A DNA stretch of 6,873 nucleotides from Acidimicrobiia bacterium. GTDB taxonomy: Bacteria > Actinomycetota > Acidimicrobiia > Acidimicrobiales > JACDCH01. A program made the position numbers and the translations under genes. Positions within the stretch are counted from its first letter, which is position 1; every line of letters starts with the position of its first letter. This document shows positions 1 through 6,391 of the stretch, in pieces. The stretch spans positions 1 through 6,873 of the forward strand of contig JACDCH010000544.1 of the NCBI GenBank assembly GCA_013694495.1, in the 5' to 3' direction. The notes beneath the pieces are model-generated. The model did not search any database. It was not told the origin of the DNA and saw only the letters and a list, made by a program, of their open reading frames with translations.

Positions 1-1001
1 ATCTCGGCCTGGGCGGCGGCCACGTCCTCGGCGGCGACGGTGACCGCGCCCCACGACGTCGTGAACGCCAGGGCACCGTCCGGGGGACGGATCGACGCGG
101 CGAGGGCGACCGCGGCTGCTGCTGCGAGGCGGCCGTCGCCGAGGAGCGCGGCCCGGTCGGGTTCGTCGACCGGTCCCGCGCTCGACGCCCCCACGAGGCC
201 GGCCAGCGTGGCCTGCCGGACGCTGCCCTCGCCCAGCGACGGCAGGACCTGGCTGATGTAGCGCAGGAACGTCGGGTTCGGGCCGACGACGAGAACTCCC
301 TCCTCGGTGAGGCGCTGGCGGTGCTCGTAGAGCAGGTAGGCCGCCCGGTGCAGCCCGACGGCGGTCTTACCCGTGCCGGGACCGCCCTGCACGACGAGGC
401 ACCGCTCGATCGGGGCGCGGATGACGACGTCCTGCTCAGCCGCGATCGTGGCGACGATGTCGCGCATCTCCCCGGTGCGGGCTCGCTCGAGCTCGGCCAG
501 CAGCGGGTCGGGGACGCCGCCGTGGGCCGCGTCGATGCTGTCGGGGTCGTCGAAGTCCTCGTCGAACAACGCGTCGATGCGGGCGCCCGTGGTGGCGAAG
601 CGGCGACGGAGGCGCAGGCCCTGTGGGTCGGCCGGCGTGGCCCGGTAGAACGATGTGGCCGCTGGCGCCCGCCAGTCGACCACCAGCGTGTCGCCGTCGG
701 CGGCTTCCACGTGGCGGCGCCCGATGCGGTGGCCCCCGACCTCGGCGGGCAGGTCGTCGGGGTCGATGCGACCGAAGGCGAGACCGGGGACGTCGATCTC
801 GAGCTCCCGGAGGCGCCGCCGGAGGTGGGCCTCGGTCTGGTAGGCGTCCATCTCCCCCGCCTTGGCGTCGGCCACCGCGATCCCGACGGCGCGCTCCGTC
901 CGCTCGCGCATGCGGGCCAGGGCGGCGTAGGCGCGATCGAGGTGCGCCTGCTCGTGGGCGAGGTCGACGTTCTCGGGCACGCCGCGGCCGGGTCGATCCA
1001 T
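1..1001 (-). CDS. helD: HelD/HelR-type RNA polymerase-associated ATPase, N-terminal part (3' end outside window)
   Basis: The minus frame from the ATG at 999-1001 stays open to the left edge, giving 333 codons of a protein that in this family is usually about 700-780 residues. The first ~90 residues are charged and helical (the antiparallel coiled-coil arm that enters the RNA polymerase secondary channel in known HelD proteins). Then come the family signature VVDWRAPAATSFY at residues 107-119, a Walker A motif GGPGTGKT at 206-213, and VLVVGPNPTFLRYISQVLP at 236-254. The last two lie in the UvrD-like superfamily 1 ATPase core. HelD proteins use ATP to release RNA polymerase from stalled complexes, and HelR members of the family can displace rifamycins. 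Which subtype this is cannot be told from half a protein. No clear Shine-Dalgarno precedes the ATG; a GTG seven codons in (codon 8) is an alternative start. A TAGCGT -10-like hexamer lies at 1014-1019 on the minus strand, without a good -35. Confidence 0.9.
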   Translation of the reverse strand, partial: MDRPGRGVPENVDLAHEQAHLDRAYAALARMRERTERAVGIAVADAKAGEMDAYQTEAHLRRRLRELEIDVPGLAFGRIDPDDLPAEVGGHRIGRRHVEAADGDTLVVDWRAPAATSFYRATPADPQGLRLRRRFATTGARIDALFDEDFDDPDSIDAAHGGVPDPLLAELERARTGEMRDIVATIAAEQDVVIRAPIERCLVVQGGPGTGKTAVGLHRAAYLLYEHRQRLTEEGVLVVGPNPTFLRYISQVLPSLGEGSVRQATLAGLVGASSAGPVDEPDRAALLGDGRLAAAAAVALAASIRPPDGALAFTTSWGAVTVAAEDVAAAQAE

Positions 1002-1021
1002 AGGGGGTCGACGACGCTACG

Positions 1022-1043
1022 CGCGCGCCCGAGCGGGCGCGCG
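1022..1043. repeat. Perfect 9-bp inverted repeat between divergent helD and yqgE
   Basis: The arms CGCGCGCCC (1022-1030) and GGGCGCGCG (1035-1043) are exact reverse complements around a 4-base spacer, GAGC. The repeat fills much of the 53-bp region between the two divergent start codons, so any promoter for either gene must overlap or adjoin it. It could be a dimeric-repressor operator or a transcript hairpin. The all-GC arms make chance occurrence more likely than in balanced DNA, so the regulatory role is an inference. Confidence 0.5.
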
Positions 1044-1054
1044 AGCATTTCGGC

Positions 1055-1606
1055 GTGCGCACGCTCAAGGCCCGGCTGCTGGTGGCGACCCCGCTCCTCG
1101 GTGACCCGAGCTTCGAGCGCACGGTCGTCTACATGCTCGAGCACGGCGGCAGCGGGGCGCTCGGCGTGGTGCTGAACCGGCCGACGACGCTCGAGGTGGG
1201 CGAGCCGCTACCGGCGTGGCGTCGTTTCGCCGGGCCGCCCGGGGTGGTGTTCGCCGGCGGGCCGGTGAGCATGAGCTCGGTCATCGGCGTCGCTCGGGCC
1301 GTGGCGCCGATGCCGACCGGCGCCTTCGAACCGGTCGACGGCCTCGTCGGCGTCCTCGACCTCACCCGCGACGCCGACGAGCTCGCCGTCGCCGTCGGGG
1401 CCCTGCGGGTGTTCGCCGGGTGCGCCGGGTGGGGCCCGGGCCAGCTCGAAGGGGAGATCCAGACCGGCTCCTGGTACGTCGTCGACGCCGAGCCGTCCGA
1501 CCTGTTCGACCCGGCCCCCGACGGCCTGTGGCGGGCGGTACTCGCCCGCCAACCGGGCCGCCTCGCCCAGGTGGCGCGGGTCCCCGCCGACCTCAGCCTC
1601 AACTGA
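1055..1606 (+). CDS. yqgE: YqgE/AlgH (UPF0301) family protein
   Basis: This 183-residue protein matches the usual ~185-residue length of the YqgE/AlgH (UPF0301, DUF179) family along its whole length. Visible signatures are LLVATP (residues 8-13) followed by the conserved DPSFERTVV stretch, GALGVVLNRP (34-43), VFAGGPV (65-71), the block around GWGPGQLE (125-132) leading to GSW (138-140), and a C-terminal LW..VL.RQPG segment (159-168). The biochemical function of the family is not established; it is a soluble alpha/beta protein widespread in bacteria. The GTG at 1055 is chosen because the family normally begins a few residues before LLVATP and no in-frame start lies just upstream. There is no visible Shine-Dalgarno, so a very short or absent leader is possible. 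It is divergent from helD, 53 bp away, and separated from the next gene by 89 bp with no convincing terminator. Confidence 0.93.
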   Translation: MRTLKARLLVATPLLGDPSFERTVVYMLEHGGSGALGVVLNRPTTLEVGEPLPAWRRFAGPPGVVFAGGPVSMSSVIGVARAVAPMPTGAFEPVDGLVGVLDLTRDADELAVAVGALRVFAGCAGWGPGQLEGEIQTGSWYVVDAEPSDLFDPAPDGLWRAVLARQPGRLAQVARVPADLSLN

Positions 1607-1682
1607 GGTGACGTGACGGTGGGCGTGGGCGCGTGGGGGTGCGGGGCGGCCACGGTCGGCAACCCGTCCGCCGGTCCTGAGG

Positions 1683-1688
1683 TACGGT
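1683..1688 (+). promoter_or_regulatory. Possible -10 element (TACGGT) for the SDR-led operon, implying a near-leaderless transcript
   Basis: TACGGT fits the TANNNT pattern of actinobacterial -10 elements and ends 7 bp before the ATG at 1696. Transcription would therefore begin at about the A of the start codon, as in the leaderless mRNAs common in actinobacteria. No recognisable -35 lies at the expected distance (about 1660-1665 reads CAACCC). An alternative reading is that GAGGT at 1679-1683 acts as a ribosome site with a rather long 12-base spacing. Confidence 0.3.
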
Positions 1689-1695
1689 CCGGCGA

Positions 1696-2481
1696 ATGGC
1701 GGTAGCCGTCGACGGGGCCCGGGTGCTGATCACCGGCGCGTCGTCCGGCATCGGCTGGGCCACCGCCGAAGCACTCGCTGCGGCCGGCGCCACGGTGGCC
1801 GTCAGCGCTCGACGGGCGAGGCGGCTCGACGATCTGGTGACGGGACTCCCCGGTCGCGGTCACGTCGCCCTGCCCGCCGACCTCGCCGACCTCGATGCAG
1901 CCGCCGCCGTCGCCGTCGCCGCATGGGAGGCGCTCGGTCATCTCGACGTCGTCGTGCACAACGCCGCCATCCCGAAGCGGCGCCACGTCACCGCCCTGAC
2001 CCCGGCCGAGGTCGAGGAGACGATGCGCCTCAACTACCTGGCGCCCGTGCGGGTCGCGCTGGTCACCCTGCCCCGCATGCTCGCCCGGGGCTCCGGTTGC
2101 CAGGTGTTCGTGTCGAGCCTCGGGGGTCGGCTCCCGATCGTGAACGAGGCCGCCTACTCCGGATCGAAGTACGCGCTGTGCGGCTTCGCCGAGTCGATGG
2201 CGGTCGACCTCCACGCGTCGCCCGTCGACGTCCGCCTCGTGCTGCCCGGGCCGATCGCCACCGAGATCTGGGACCAGCCCGGCAACGACCCGCCGCTGTA
2301 CGACGGCCCGTTGGAGCCGCCGTCGCTCGTGGCCGACGCCATCGTCGCGGCCATCGAGGGAGACGCCTTCGAGGTGTACGCGCCGGACATGAAGGGCGTG
2401 GTCGAGTGGAAGACCAGCGACCCCGACGCCTACATCGCCGGTGTCGCGGCCATGGCTCGACCGGCGGAGGCGACCCCGTGA
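1696..2481 (+). CDS. Short-chain dehydrogenase/reductase (SDR), classical type
   Basis: This 261-residue protein has the full set of classical SDR motifs. The nucleotide-binding glycine motif TGASSGIG is at residues 13-20, and HNAA at 88-91 takes the place of the usual NNAG. The catalytic tetrad is N113, S141, Y154 and K158 (Y-S-G-S-K), with S-x12-Y spacing exactly as expected, followed by LPGPIAT at 183-189. R39 and R40 at the end of the second beta strand suggest NADP(H) rather than NAD(H) preference; this is an inference. It should interconvert a secondary alcohol and a ketone in the cytoplasm. Substrate is not readable. It is the first gene of a tightly packed four-gene unit, and its TGA overlaps the GTG start of the zinc-dependent dehydrogenase by 4 bp, so the two are probably translated in a coupled way. 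Confidence 0.93.
   Translation: MAVAVDGARVLITGASSGIGWATAEALAAAGATVAVSARRARRLDDLVTGLPGRGHVALPADLADLDAAAAVAVAAWEALGHLDVVVHNAAIPKRRHVTALTPAEVEETMRLNYLAPVRVALVTLPRMLARGSGCQVFVSSLGGRLPIVNEAAYSGSKYALCGFAESMAVDLHASPVDVRLVLPGPIATEIWDQPGNDPPLYDGPLEPPSLVADAIVAAIEGDAFEVYAPDMKGVVEWKTSDPDAYIAGVAAMARPAEATP
2466..2470 (+). promoter_or_regulatory. Shine-Dalgarno GGAGG that sets the GTG start of the MDR dehydrogenase
   Basis: GGAGG ends 7 bases before the GTG at 2478-2480, inside the last codons of the upstream SDR gene. It supports this start over the longer open frame that runs back to 1923, whose upstream translation is low-complexity Arg/Pro/Gly-rich sequence antiphase to the SDR gene. Confidence 0.65.
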
Positions 2482-3707
2482 AGGCCCTCGTGTTCGGCGA
2501 TTTCCCGGACCCGATGCCGCCCCCGCCGGCCGACGACGCACCGCGGCTGGTCAAGCACCTGGCCAGCACGCCGATGCAGCTCCGAGACGTGCCCGACCCC
2601 GAGCTGCGGGGGCCGGACTGGGCCGTGCTGCGAACCCGGCTCACCGGCATCTGCGGGAGCGACACGAAGCAGGTGCTGATGGACTTCGAGGGAGCGGCCG
2701 ACTCCCCCATGACCGCGTTCATCTCGTTCCCCCAGGTGCTCGGCCACGAGGTCGTCGCCACCGTGGAGGAGGCGGGGCCGGAGGCGGGCGTCCGGGCCGG
2801 CCAACGGGTCGTGCTGAACCCGTGGCTGTCGTGCGAGGTGCGGGGCATCGACCCGTGCTGCCCGCCCTGCGAGGCCGGCGACTTCAGCCTGTGTTGGCGG
2901 TTCCTCGACGGGTCGCTCCGGCCCGGCATCCACACCGGCAACTCGGCCGACGCCACCGGCGGCTTCGCCGAGCTGCTCCCGGCCCACCGGCGCATGATGG
3001 TGCCGGTCCCCGACGACGTCCCCGACGAGGTGGCCGTGCTGGCCGACCCGTTCTCGGTCGCCCTCCACGCCGTCACCCGCACGCCGCCGCCGCGCCGGGG
3101 TCGCGTGGTCGTCTACGGCGCCGGCGCCCTCGGCACGTGCGCCACCGCCATCCTCCGCGCCCTGTACCCCGAGGTGCGGGTGGCCACGGTGGCCCGGTGG
3201 GACGCGCAGGAGGCGCTGGCCGCCGACCTCGGCGCGGTGACGTTCTCGCCCGAACCCCGCGAGCAGCTCATCGAAGAGCTGGCCGTCTGGTCGGGCGGCG
3301 TGCTCCGCTCGCCCTGGGAGGGCCTGCCGATCACATGGCCCGGGCAGATCGACGTCGTCTACGACACGGTCGGCGCCCCCGAGACCCTCGAGGTGGGCCT
3401 GCGGGTGCTCGCCGGCCGCGGCTCGATCGTACAGCTGGGCCTGTCGTCCATGGACCGCTGCGAGTGGACGCCGTGGTACTTCAAGGAGGCCCGGCTCGTC
3501 GGCTCGAACGCCTTCGGGATCGAGGAGGTCGACGGCGTGCGCAAGCACGCCATGGAGCACTACCTCGACCTCGTGCGTTCGGGCCACATCGACCTGAACG
3601 GCATGCTCACCCACACGTTCCCCCTCGACGGGTGGCGCGAGGCGTTCACGACGCTGATCGACCAGGGGATCACCGGCGCCATCAAGTGCGCGTTCGACCT
3701 GCGATAG
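2478..3707 (+). CDS. Zinc-binding alcohol dehydrogenase-like protein (MDR superfamily)
   Basis: 409 residues from the GTG at 2478. It has an N-terminal GroES-like catalytic domain followed by a Rossmann domain. Catalytic-zinc candidates are C59 in GICGSD, H90-E91 in LGHEV, and D190 in LADPF where many relatives have Glu or Cys. The structural-zinc loop has C119, C127, C128, C131 and C139. C128-x2-C131-x7-C139 fits the standard spacing, but the first standard position is D125, so C119 or C127 may be the fourth ligand. The dinucleotide motif is GAGALG at 214-219. At the end of the next strand, where NAD-dependent members carry Asp, the sequence reads A239-R240, hinting at NADP(H). Expected role: oxidation of an alcohol or reduction of its carbonyl. 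It overlaps the SDR gene by 4 bp and lies 7 bp before the hydrolase gene. Length is about 50 residues above the MDR minimum because of a proline-rich N-terminus and a long insert around 268-290. Confidence 0.9.
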   Translation: MKALVFGDFPDPMPPPPADDAPRLVKHLASTPMQLRDVPDPELRGPDWAVLRTRLTGICGSDTKQVLMDFEGAADSPMTAFISFPQVLGHEVVATVEEAGPEAGVRAGQRVVLNPWLSCEVRGIDPCCPPCEAGDFSLCWRFLDGSLRPGIHTGNSADATGGFAELLPAHRRMMVPVPDDVPDEVAVLADPFSVALHAVTRTPPPRRGRVVVYGAGALGTCATAILRALYPEVRVATVARWDAQEALAADLGAVTFSPEPREQLIEELAVWSGGVLRSPWEGLPITWPGQIDVVYDTVGAPETLEVGLRVLAGRGSIVQLGLSSMDRCEWTPWYFKEARLVGSNAFGIEEVDGVRKHAMEHYLDLVRSGHIDLNGMLTHTFPLDGWREAFTTLIDQGITGAIKCAFDLR

Positions 3708-3714
3708 TTCGGCC

Positions 3715-4449
3715 ATGTCCGACGAGCGCACCGAGACCATCACCGCCTCCGACGGCGGCACCTTCGACGGCTGGCTGTTCCTCCCGCCGAACGGGCGCGG
3801 CCCCGGCATCCTCCTGCTCCAGGAGATCTTCGGCGTCGGGGAGTTCCTGCGGGGCAAGGCCATCGACCTCGCGGCCCGGGGCTACGTGGTGCTGTGCCCC
3901 GACGTGTTCTGGCGCAGCGAGCGCCGCGTCGCCCACGGCCACGACGAGGCCGGGCTGCAGCAGGCGTTCGCGTCGCTGACGAAGTGGCAGGCCGAGACGG
4001 ACGACGCCACCAACGTCGGCGACCTCCTCGCCGCCCTCGCCCACCTGCGCGGCATGCGAGCCGTCGACAGCGCCAAGGTGGCGGTGATGGGCTACTGCCT
4101 CGGGGGTCGCCTCGCCTACGAAGTCTCGGTGGCGGGCGACCCCGACGCCTGCGTCGCGTACTACGGCTCCGGCATCGGCGAGCGCGTCGACGCCACCGCC
4201 GGCGAGGTCTCGTGCCCCACCCTGTTCCACTACGGCGACAGCGACCCGTTCATCCCCAACGAGGAGAACGAGGCCGTGCAGGCCGCCTTCGCCGGCAACG
4301 ACGACGTCACGGTGCACGTGCACGCCGGTGGCGGCCACGCCTTCGAGAACGAGCAGGCCGAGCAGTTCTGGAACACGGCGTGCGCCGAGCGGTCGTGGTC
4401 GCTCACGCTGGCGTTCCTCGCCGAGCAGCTCCAGCCCCCGACGCCCTGA
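3715..4449 (+). CDS. Dienelactone hydrolase family protein
   Basis: This 244-residue alpha/beta hydrolase is close to the ~236 residues of classical dienelactone hydrolase. E37 sits in the LLQEIFG motif. The nucleophile C128 lies in GYCLGG (the family uses Cys in place of Ser), D177 in GDSDPFIP and H208 in GGGHAF, completing the Cys-Asp-His triad. Classical members open dienelactones in chlorocatechol degradation; many homologues act on other lactones or esters, so the substrate here is unknown. The ATG at 3715 is the natural start. It lies 7 bp after the MDR stop with no clear Shine-Dalgarno, which suggests translation by coupling within the operon. The neighbouring dehydrogenases and the acyl-CoA synthetase 1 bp downstream fit a scheme in which this enzyme releases an acid that the ligase then activates. 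Confidence 0.93.
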   Translation: MSDERTETITASDGGTFDGWLFLPPNGRGPGILLLQEIFGVGEFLRGKAIDLAARGYVVLCPDVFWRSERRVAHGHDEAGLQQAFASLTKWQAETDDATNVGDLLAALAHLRGMRAVDSAKVAVMGYCLGGRLAYEVSVAGDPDACVAYYGSGIGERVDATAGEVSCPTLFHYGDSDPFIPNEENEAVQAAFAGNDDVTVHVHAGGGHAFENEQAEQFWNTACAERSWSLTLAFLAEQLQPPTP

Positions 4450-4450
4450 G

Positions 4451-5917
4451 GTGGGCGTCGTCCCGACCCACCGGCACACACGCGCGCGGTGGTACCGCCG
4501 GCCCGGCGGCCCCTGGGACGGCCTCACCCTCGACCGGATGCTGGCGGTGGCGCCGACCCGGCGCTCCCTCCTCGTCGACGGCGACTGGCGGTTGTCGTCC
4601 GTCGAGCTCAACCACCTCACCGCCTGCGTCGCCGGCGGGCTCCGGGCCGCAGGGGTCCGGCGCCGCGACGCCGTCGCGTGGCAGCTGCCGAACTGCTGGC
4701 AGGCGGTCGTCCTCTACCGCGCCTGCTGGCGGCTCGGCGCGGTCGCCACACCGGTGCACAACCACGCCGGGCCGGCCGACGTGGAGGCCGTGCTCGGCCA
4801 GGTCGGTCCCCGCCTCGCGGTGGACCCGACCGACCTCGACGCGCTCGTCGCCGCACCTCCGCTGGCGCCGTCGTTCCGCCCGGCGCGCCCGGCCGACCCG
4901 GCCGTCATCCTCTTCACCTCGGGCTCGTCGGGTTCGCCCAAGGCCGCCATCCACACGCACCGGGGCCTGGCGCACAAGGCCCGGCTGATGCTCGACGTGC
5001 ACGGCCTGGCCCGCAAGGACGCCGTCCTGATGCCGGCCCCCCTGGCCCACGTGAGCGGGCTCTTGAACGGGGTGCTCATCCCCGGCGCATCCGGCATGCG
5101 GACGGTCCTCCAGGCCCGCTGGGATCCCGACGCAGCGTTGCGCCTCATCGAGGACGAGCGGGTGAGCTTCATGATCGGGCCGCCGACGTTCTTCGTCGGC
5201 CTGCGCGACGCTCCGACGTTCTCGCCGGCCGCTGTGAAGTCGCTGCGCCTCGTCTCGTGCGGCGGGGCCGGCGTCACCGCCGACTTCGTCAAGGACACGG
5301 CCGACGCGCTGGGCTGCCGCGTCAAGCGCACCTACGGCTCGACCGAGGCCCCCACCGTCGCCACCGCCCACGTCGACGACGGGAAGAAGGCCGGCCGGCG
5401 CACCGACGGCCGGCCGACGGGCGAGGTCGAGCTACGGATCGAGCCGAGCTCCGGCGAGCTCCTCGTGCGCGGCCCCGAGGTGTTCGCCGGCTACACCGAC
5501 CCGGTCCGCACAGGGACTGCGTTCGCGCGGGGCGGGTGGTTCCGCACCGGCGACCGGGGCATCATCGACGACGGCGGCTGGCTGACGATCACAGGTCGCC
5601 TCAAGGACCTCATCATCCGGGGCGGCGAGAACATCGCGACGGCCGAGGTCGAGGCGGTGTGCGAGGCGCACCCCGTGGTCCGCCACGCGGTGGCGGTCGG
5701 CGAACTGGACCGCCGCCTCGGGGAGCGGGTCGTGGTGTTCGTCGTGCTCCGCCCCGGCGCGGAACCGGGCTCGTTCGACCGGGACGCGTGCCGGGCCTGG
5801 TTCGAGGCTCGGGGCGTGGCCCGCTTCAAGACGCCCGAGCGGGTCGAGGTGCTCGAGAACCTGCCGACCCTCCCGGCCGGCAAAGCCGACCGGGAGGCGG
5901 TTCGCCGCCTGGTGTGA
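4451..5917 (+). CDS. Acyl-CoA synthetase (AMP-binding enzyme, FadD / alicyclic-acid CoA ligase-like)
   Basis: 488 residues of the ANL adenylate-forming superfamily. In order: the P-loop-like motif FTSGSSGSPK (155-164), the substrate-pocket region APLAHVSGLLNG (196-207), VSCGGAGV (268-275), YGSTEAP (295-301), GGWFRTGDRG (361-370), the hinge GRLKDLIIRGGENI (382-395), and the C-terminal catalytic lysine K478 in PAGKAD. It should activate a carboxylic acid with ATP and ligate it to CoA. The stretch from IHTH through QARWDPDAALRLIE resembles what I recall of cyclohexanecarboxylate-CoA ligases and short-chain FadK-like enzymes, a hint only. The GTG at 4451 is preferred because residues such as W14 and WDGLTLD (22-28) belong to the usual N-terminus. 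An ATG 29 codons in (codon 30) would remove it. It starts one base after the hydrolase stop, so reinitiation is likely. It is the last gene of the unit and converges on the LapA-like gene 27 bp away; no terminator hairpin is evident. Confidence 0.92.
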   Translation: MGVVPTHRHTRARWYRRPGGPWDGLTLDRMLAVAPTRRSLLVDGDWRLSSVELNHLTACVAGGLRAAGVRRRDAVAWQLPNCWQAVVLYRACWRLGAVATPVHNHAGPADVEAVLGQVGPRLAVDPTDLDALVAAPPLAPSFRPARPADPAVILFTSGSSGSPKAAIHTHRGLAHKARLMLDVHGLARKDAVLMPAPLAHVSGLLNGVLIPGASGMRTVLQARWDPDAALRLIEDERVSFMIGPPTFFVGLRDAPTFSPAAVKSLRLVSCGGAGVTADFVKDTADALGCRVKRTYGSTEAPTVATAHVDDGKKAGRRTDGRPTGEVELRIEPSSGELLVRGPEVFAGYTDPVRTGTAFARGGWFRTGDRGIIDDGGWLTITGRLKDLIIRGGENIATAEVEAVCEAHPVVRHAVAVGELDRRLGERVVVFVVLRPGAEPGSFDRDACRAWFEARGVARFKTPERVEVLENLPTLPAGKADREAVRRLV

Positions 5918-5944
5918 GCAGGTCAGTAGGAGCCGGTGGCCGCG

Positions 5945-6304
5945 TCAGGCGTGGGCGTGGGCCTTCCGACCGCGCCAGCCCAGCAGCCAGCCGACGATGA
6001 ACCCGGCGGCAGCGGCGATGCCGATGACGGCAGCCAGCGGGGCCGTGAACTTGTCGACCGCGACATCCATCGTCACGCTGTCGGTGTTGAGGGCGGCGAA
6101 CGCCACGATGGCCACGATGACGATCGTGGCCAGCATGATCCGCAGGCTGTGACCGGCGGAGTTCTTGCGCACCACCACCCGCTCGGGCTCGGTGCGGGAG
6201 TGGCTGGGCTCGGTGCGGGCGTGACCCTCGGCCGGCACCTCGCCGTCGGCCCAACGGGCTCGATCGTCCGTCTCCAGCCGGTTGTCGTCGTGCGAGATCG
6301 CCAT
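5945..6304 (-). CDS. Small membrane protein with LapA-like (DUF1049) domain
   Basis: 119 residues. A hydrophilic, charged N-terminal region (1-47) is followed by a transmembrane helix at about 54-72, a short polar loop with NTDSVTMDV (73-81), and a second transmembrane helix at about 88-110, then a basic tail RGRKAHAHA. Two helices joined by an N-x-x-x-V-type loop are the hallmark of the LapA (lipopolysaccharide assembly protein A, DUF1049) domain. In proteobacteria LapA takes part in LPS regulation, but actinobacterial homologues have no known role. Hence no gene symbol is given. The start is fixed by a strong AGGAGG six bases upstream; an open frame continues further upstream (to 6469) but has low-complexity Arg-rich sequence. 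The N-terminal region carries a seven-residue duplication. The gene is convergent with the ligase and divergent from the DUF35-like gene. Confidence 0.8.
   Translation of the reverse strand: MAISHDDNRLETDDRARWADGEVPAEGHARTEPSHSRTEPERVVVRKNSAGHSLRIMLATIVIVAIVAFAALNTDSVTMDVAVDKFTAPLAAVIGIAAAAGFIVGWLLGWRGRKAHAHA
6185..6226. repeat. 21-bp tandem duplication inside the LapA-like gene
   Basis: Units 6185-6205 and 6206-6226 agree at 18 of 21 positions, with 14 identical bases (GGGCTCGGTGCGGG) at the start of each. Being a multiple of three it stays in frame and encodes two heptads, GHARTEP and SHSRTEP (residues 27-40), in the cytoplasmic-looking N-terminal region. Confidence 0.75.
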
Positions 6305-6310
6305 GAGAGG

Positions 6311-6316
6311 CCTCCT
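6311..6316 (-). promoter_or_regulatory. Strong Shine-Dalgarno AGGAGG for the LapA-like gene
   Basis: CCTCCT on the plus strand reads AGGAGG on the minus strand, six bases before the ATG at 6302-6304. It is the best ribosome binding site in the window and decides the start of the 119-residue protein. Confidence 0.85.
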
Positions 6317-6346
6317 GGTCGCTTCGTGCGGTCGTCGCCGCATACC

Positions 6347-6363
6347 CCGCCGGGCGCCGGCGG
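6347..6363. repeat. Short GC-rich inverted repeat in the LapA-like/DUF35 divergent region
   Basis: CCGCCG (6347-6352) and CGGCGG (6358-6363) are complementary around a five-base loop, GGCGC. It lies in the 84-bp region between the two divergent start codons. The arms are short and all GC, so chance is a fair explanation. A regulatory role for either gene is possible but unproved. Confidence 0.25.
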
Positions 6364-6379
6364 CAGACCGCCGTGCCAT

Positions 6380-6391
6380 CATCGGCCGATG
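6380..6391. repeat. 12-bp perfect palindrome overlapping the DUF35-like gene start
   Basis: CATCGGCCGATG is its own reverse complement, and its last three bases are the ATG start codon. A bound dimeric protein here would block initiation, but about one or two such palindromes are expected by chance in a window this long. Confidence 0.3.

Noticed and set aside
321..1175. 284-codon plus-strand open frame opposite helD
   Set aside because: Antisense to the HelD signature and Walker A motifs and overlaps the yqgE start; no family features.
1607..1695. Gap after yqgE examined for a terminator or small RNA
   Set aside because: G-rich sequence with no stable stem plus U-tract and no recognisable RNA family. 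Only the possible -10 element near its end was kept.
1129..2541. 470-codon open frame on the minus strand
   Set aside because: Lies antisense to yqgE and the SDR gene, both with complete family motifs. Its product is Arg/Gly/Pro/His-rich with no recognisable domain: a high-GC shadow.
2430..3863. 477-codon open frame on the minus strand
   Set aside because: Antisense to the MDR gene. Composition is low-complexity and no motif is visible; it is open because stop codons are rare in this base composition.
2441..3979. 512-codon open frame on the plus strand
   Set aside because: Out of phase with the MDR and hydrolase genes and strongly Arg/Pro/Ala-rich.
3682..4620. 312-codon open frame on the minus strand
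   Set aside because: Antisense to the dienelactone-hydrolase-family gene, which has an intact catalytic triad; no domain seen.
5906..5951. Possible terminator between the convergent ligase and LapA-like genes (CGCCTG ... CAGGCG)
   Set aside because: Only six base pairs around a 34-base loop, with no U-tract on either side; too weak to call.
4489..6000. 503-codon open frame on the plus strand
   Set aside because: Frame-shifted copy of the acyl-CoA synthetase region; Arg/Pro-rich and runs into the convergent LapA-like gene.
5936..6388. Upstream extension of the DUF35-like gene
   Set aside because: The frame is open but antisense to the LapA-like gene, which has a strong ribosome site and two membrane helices. 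DUF35 homology begins only after 6389.
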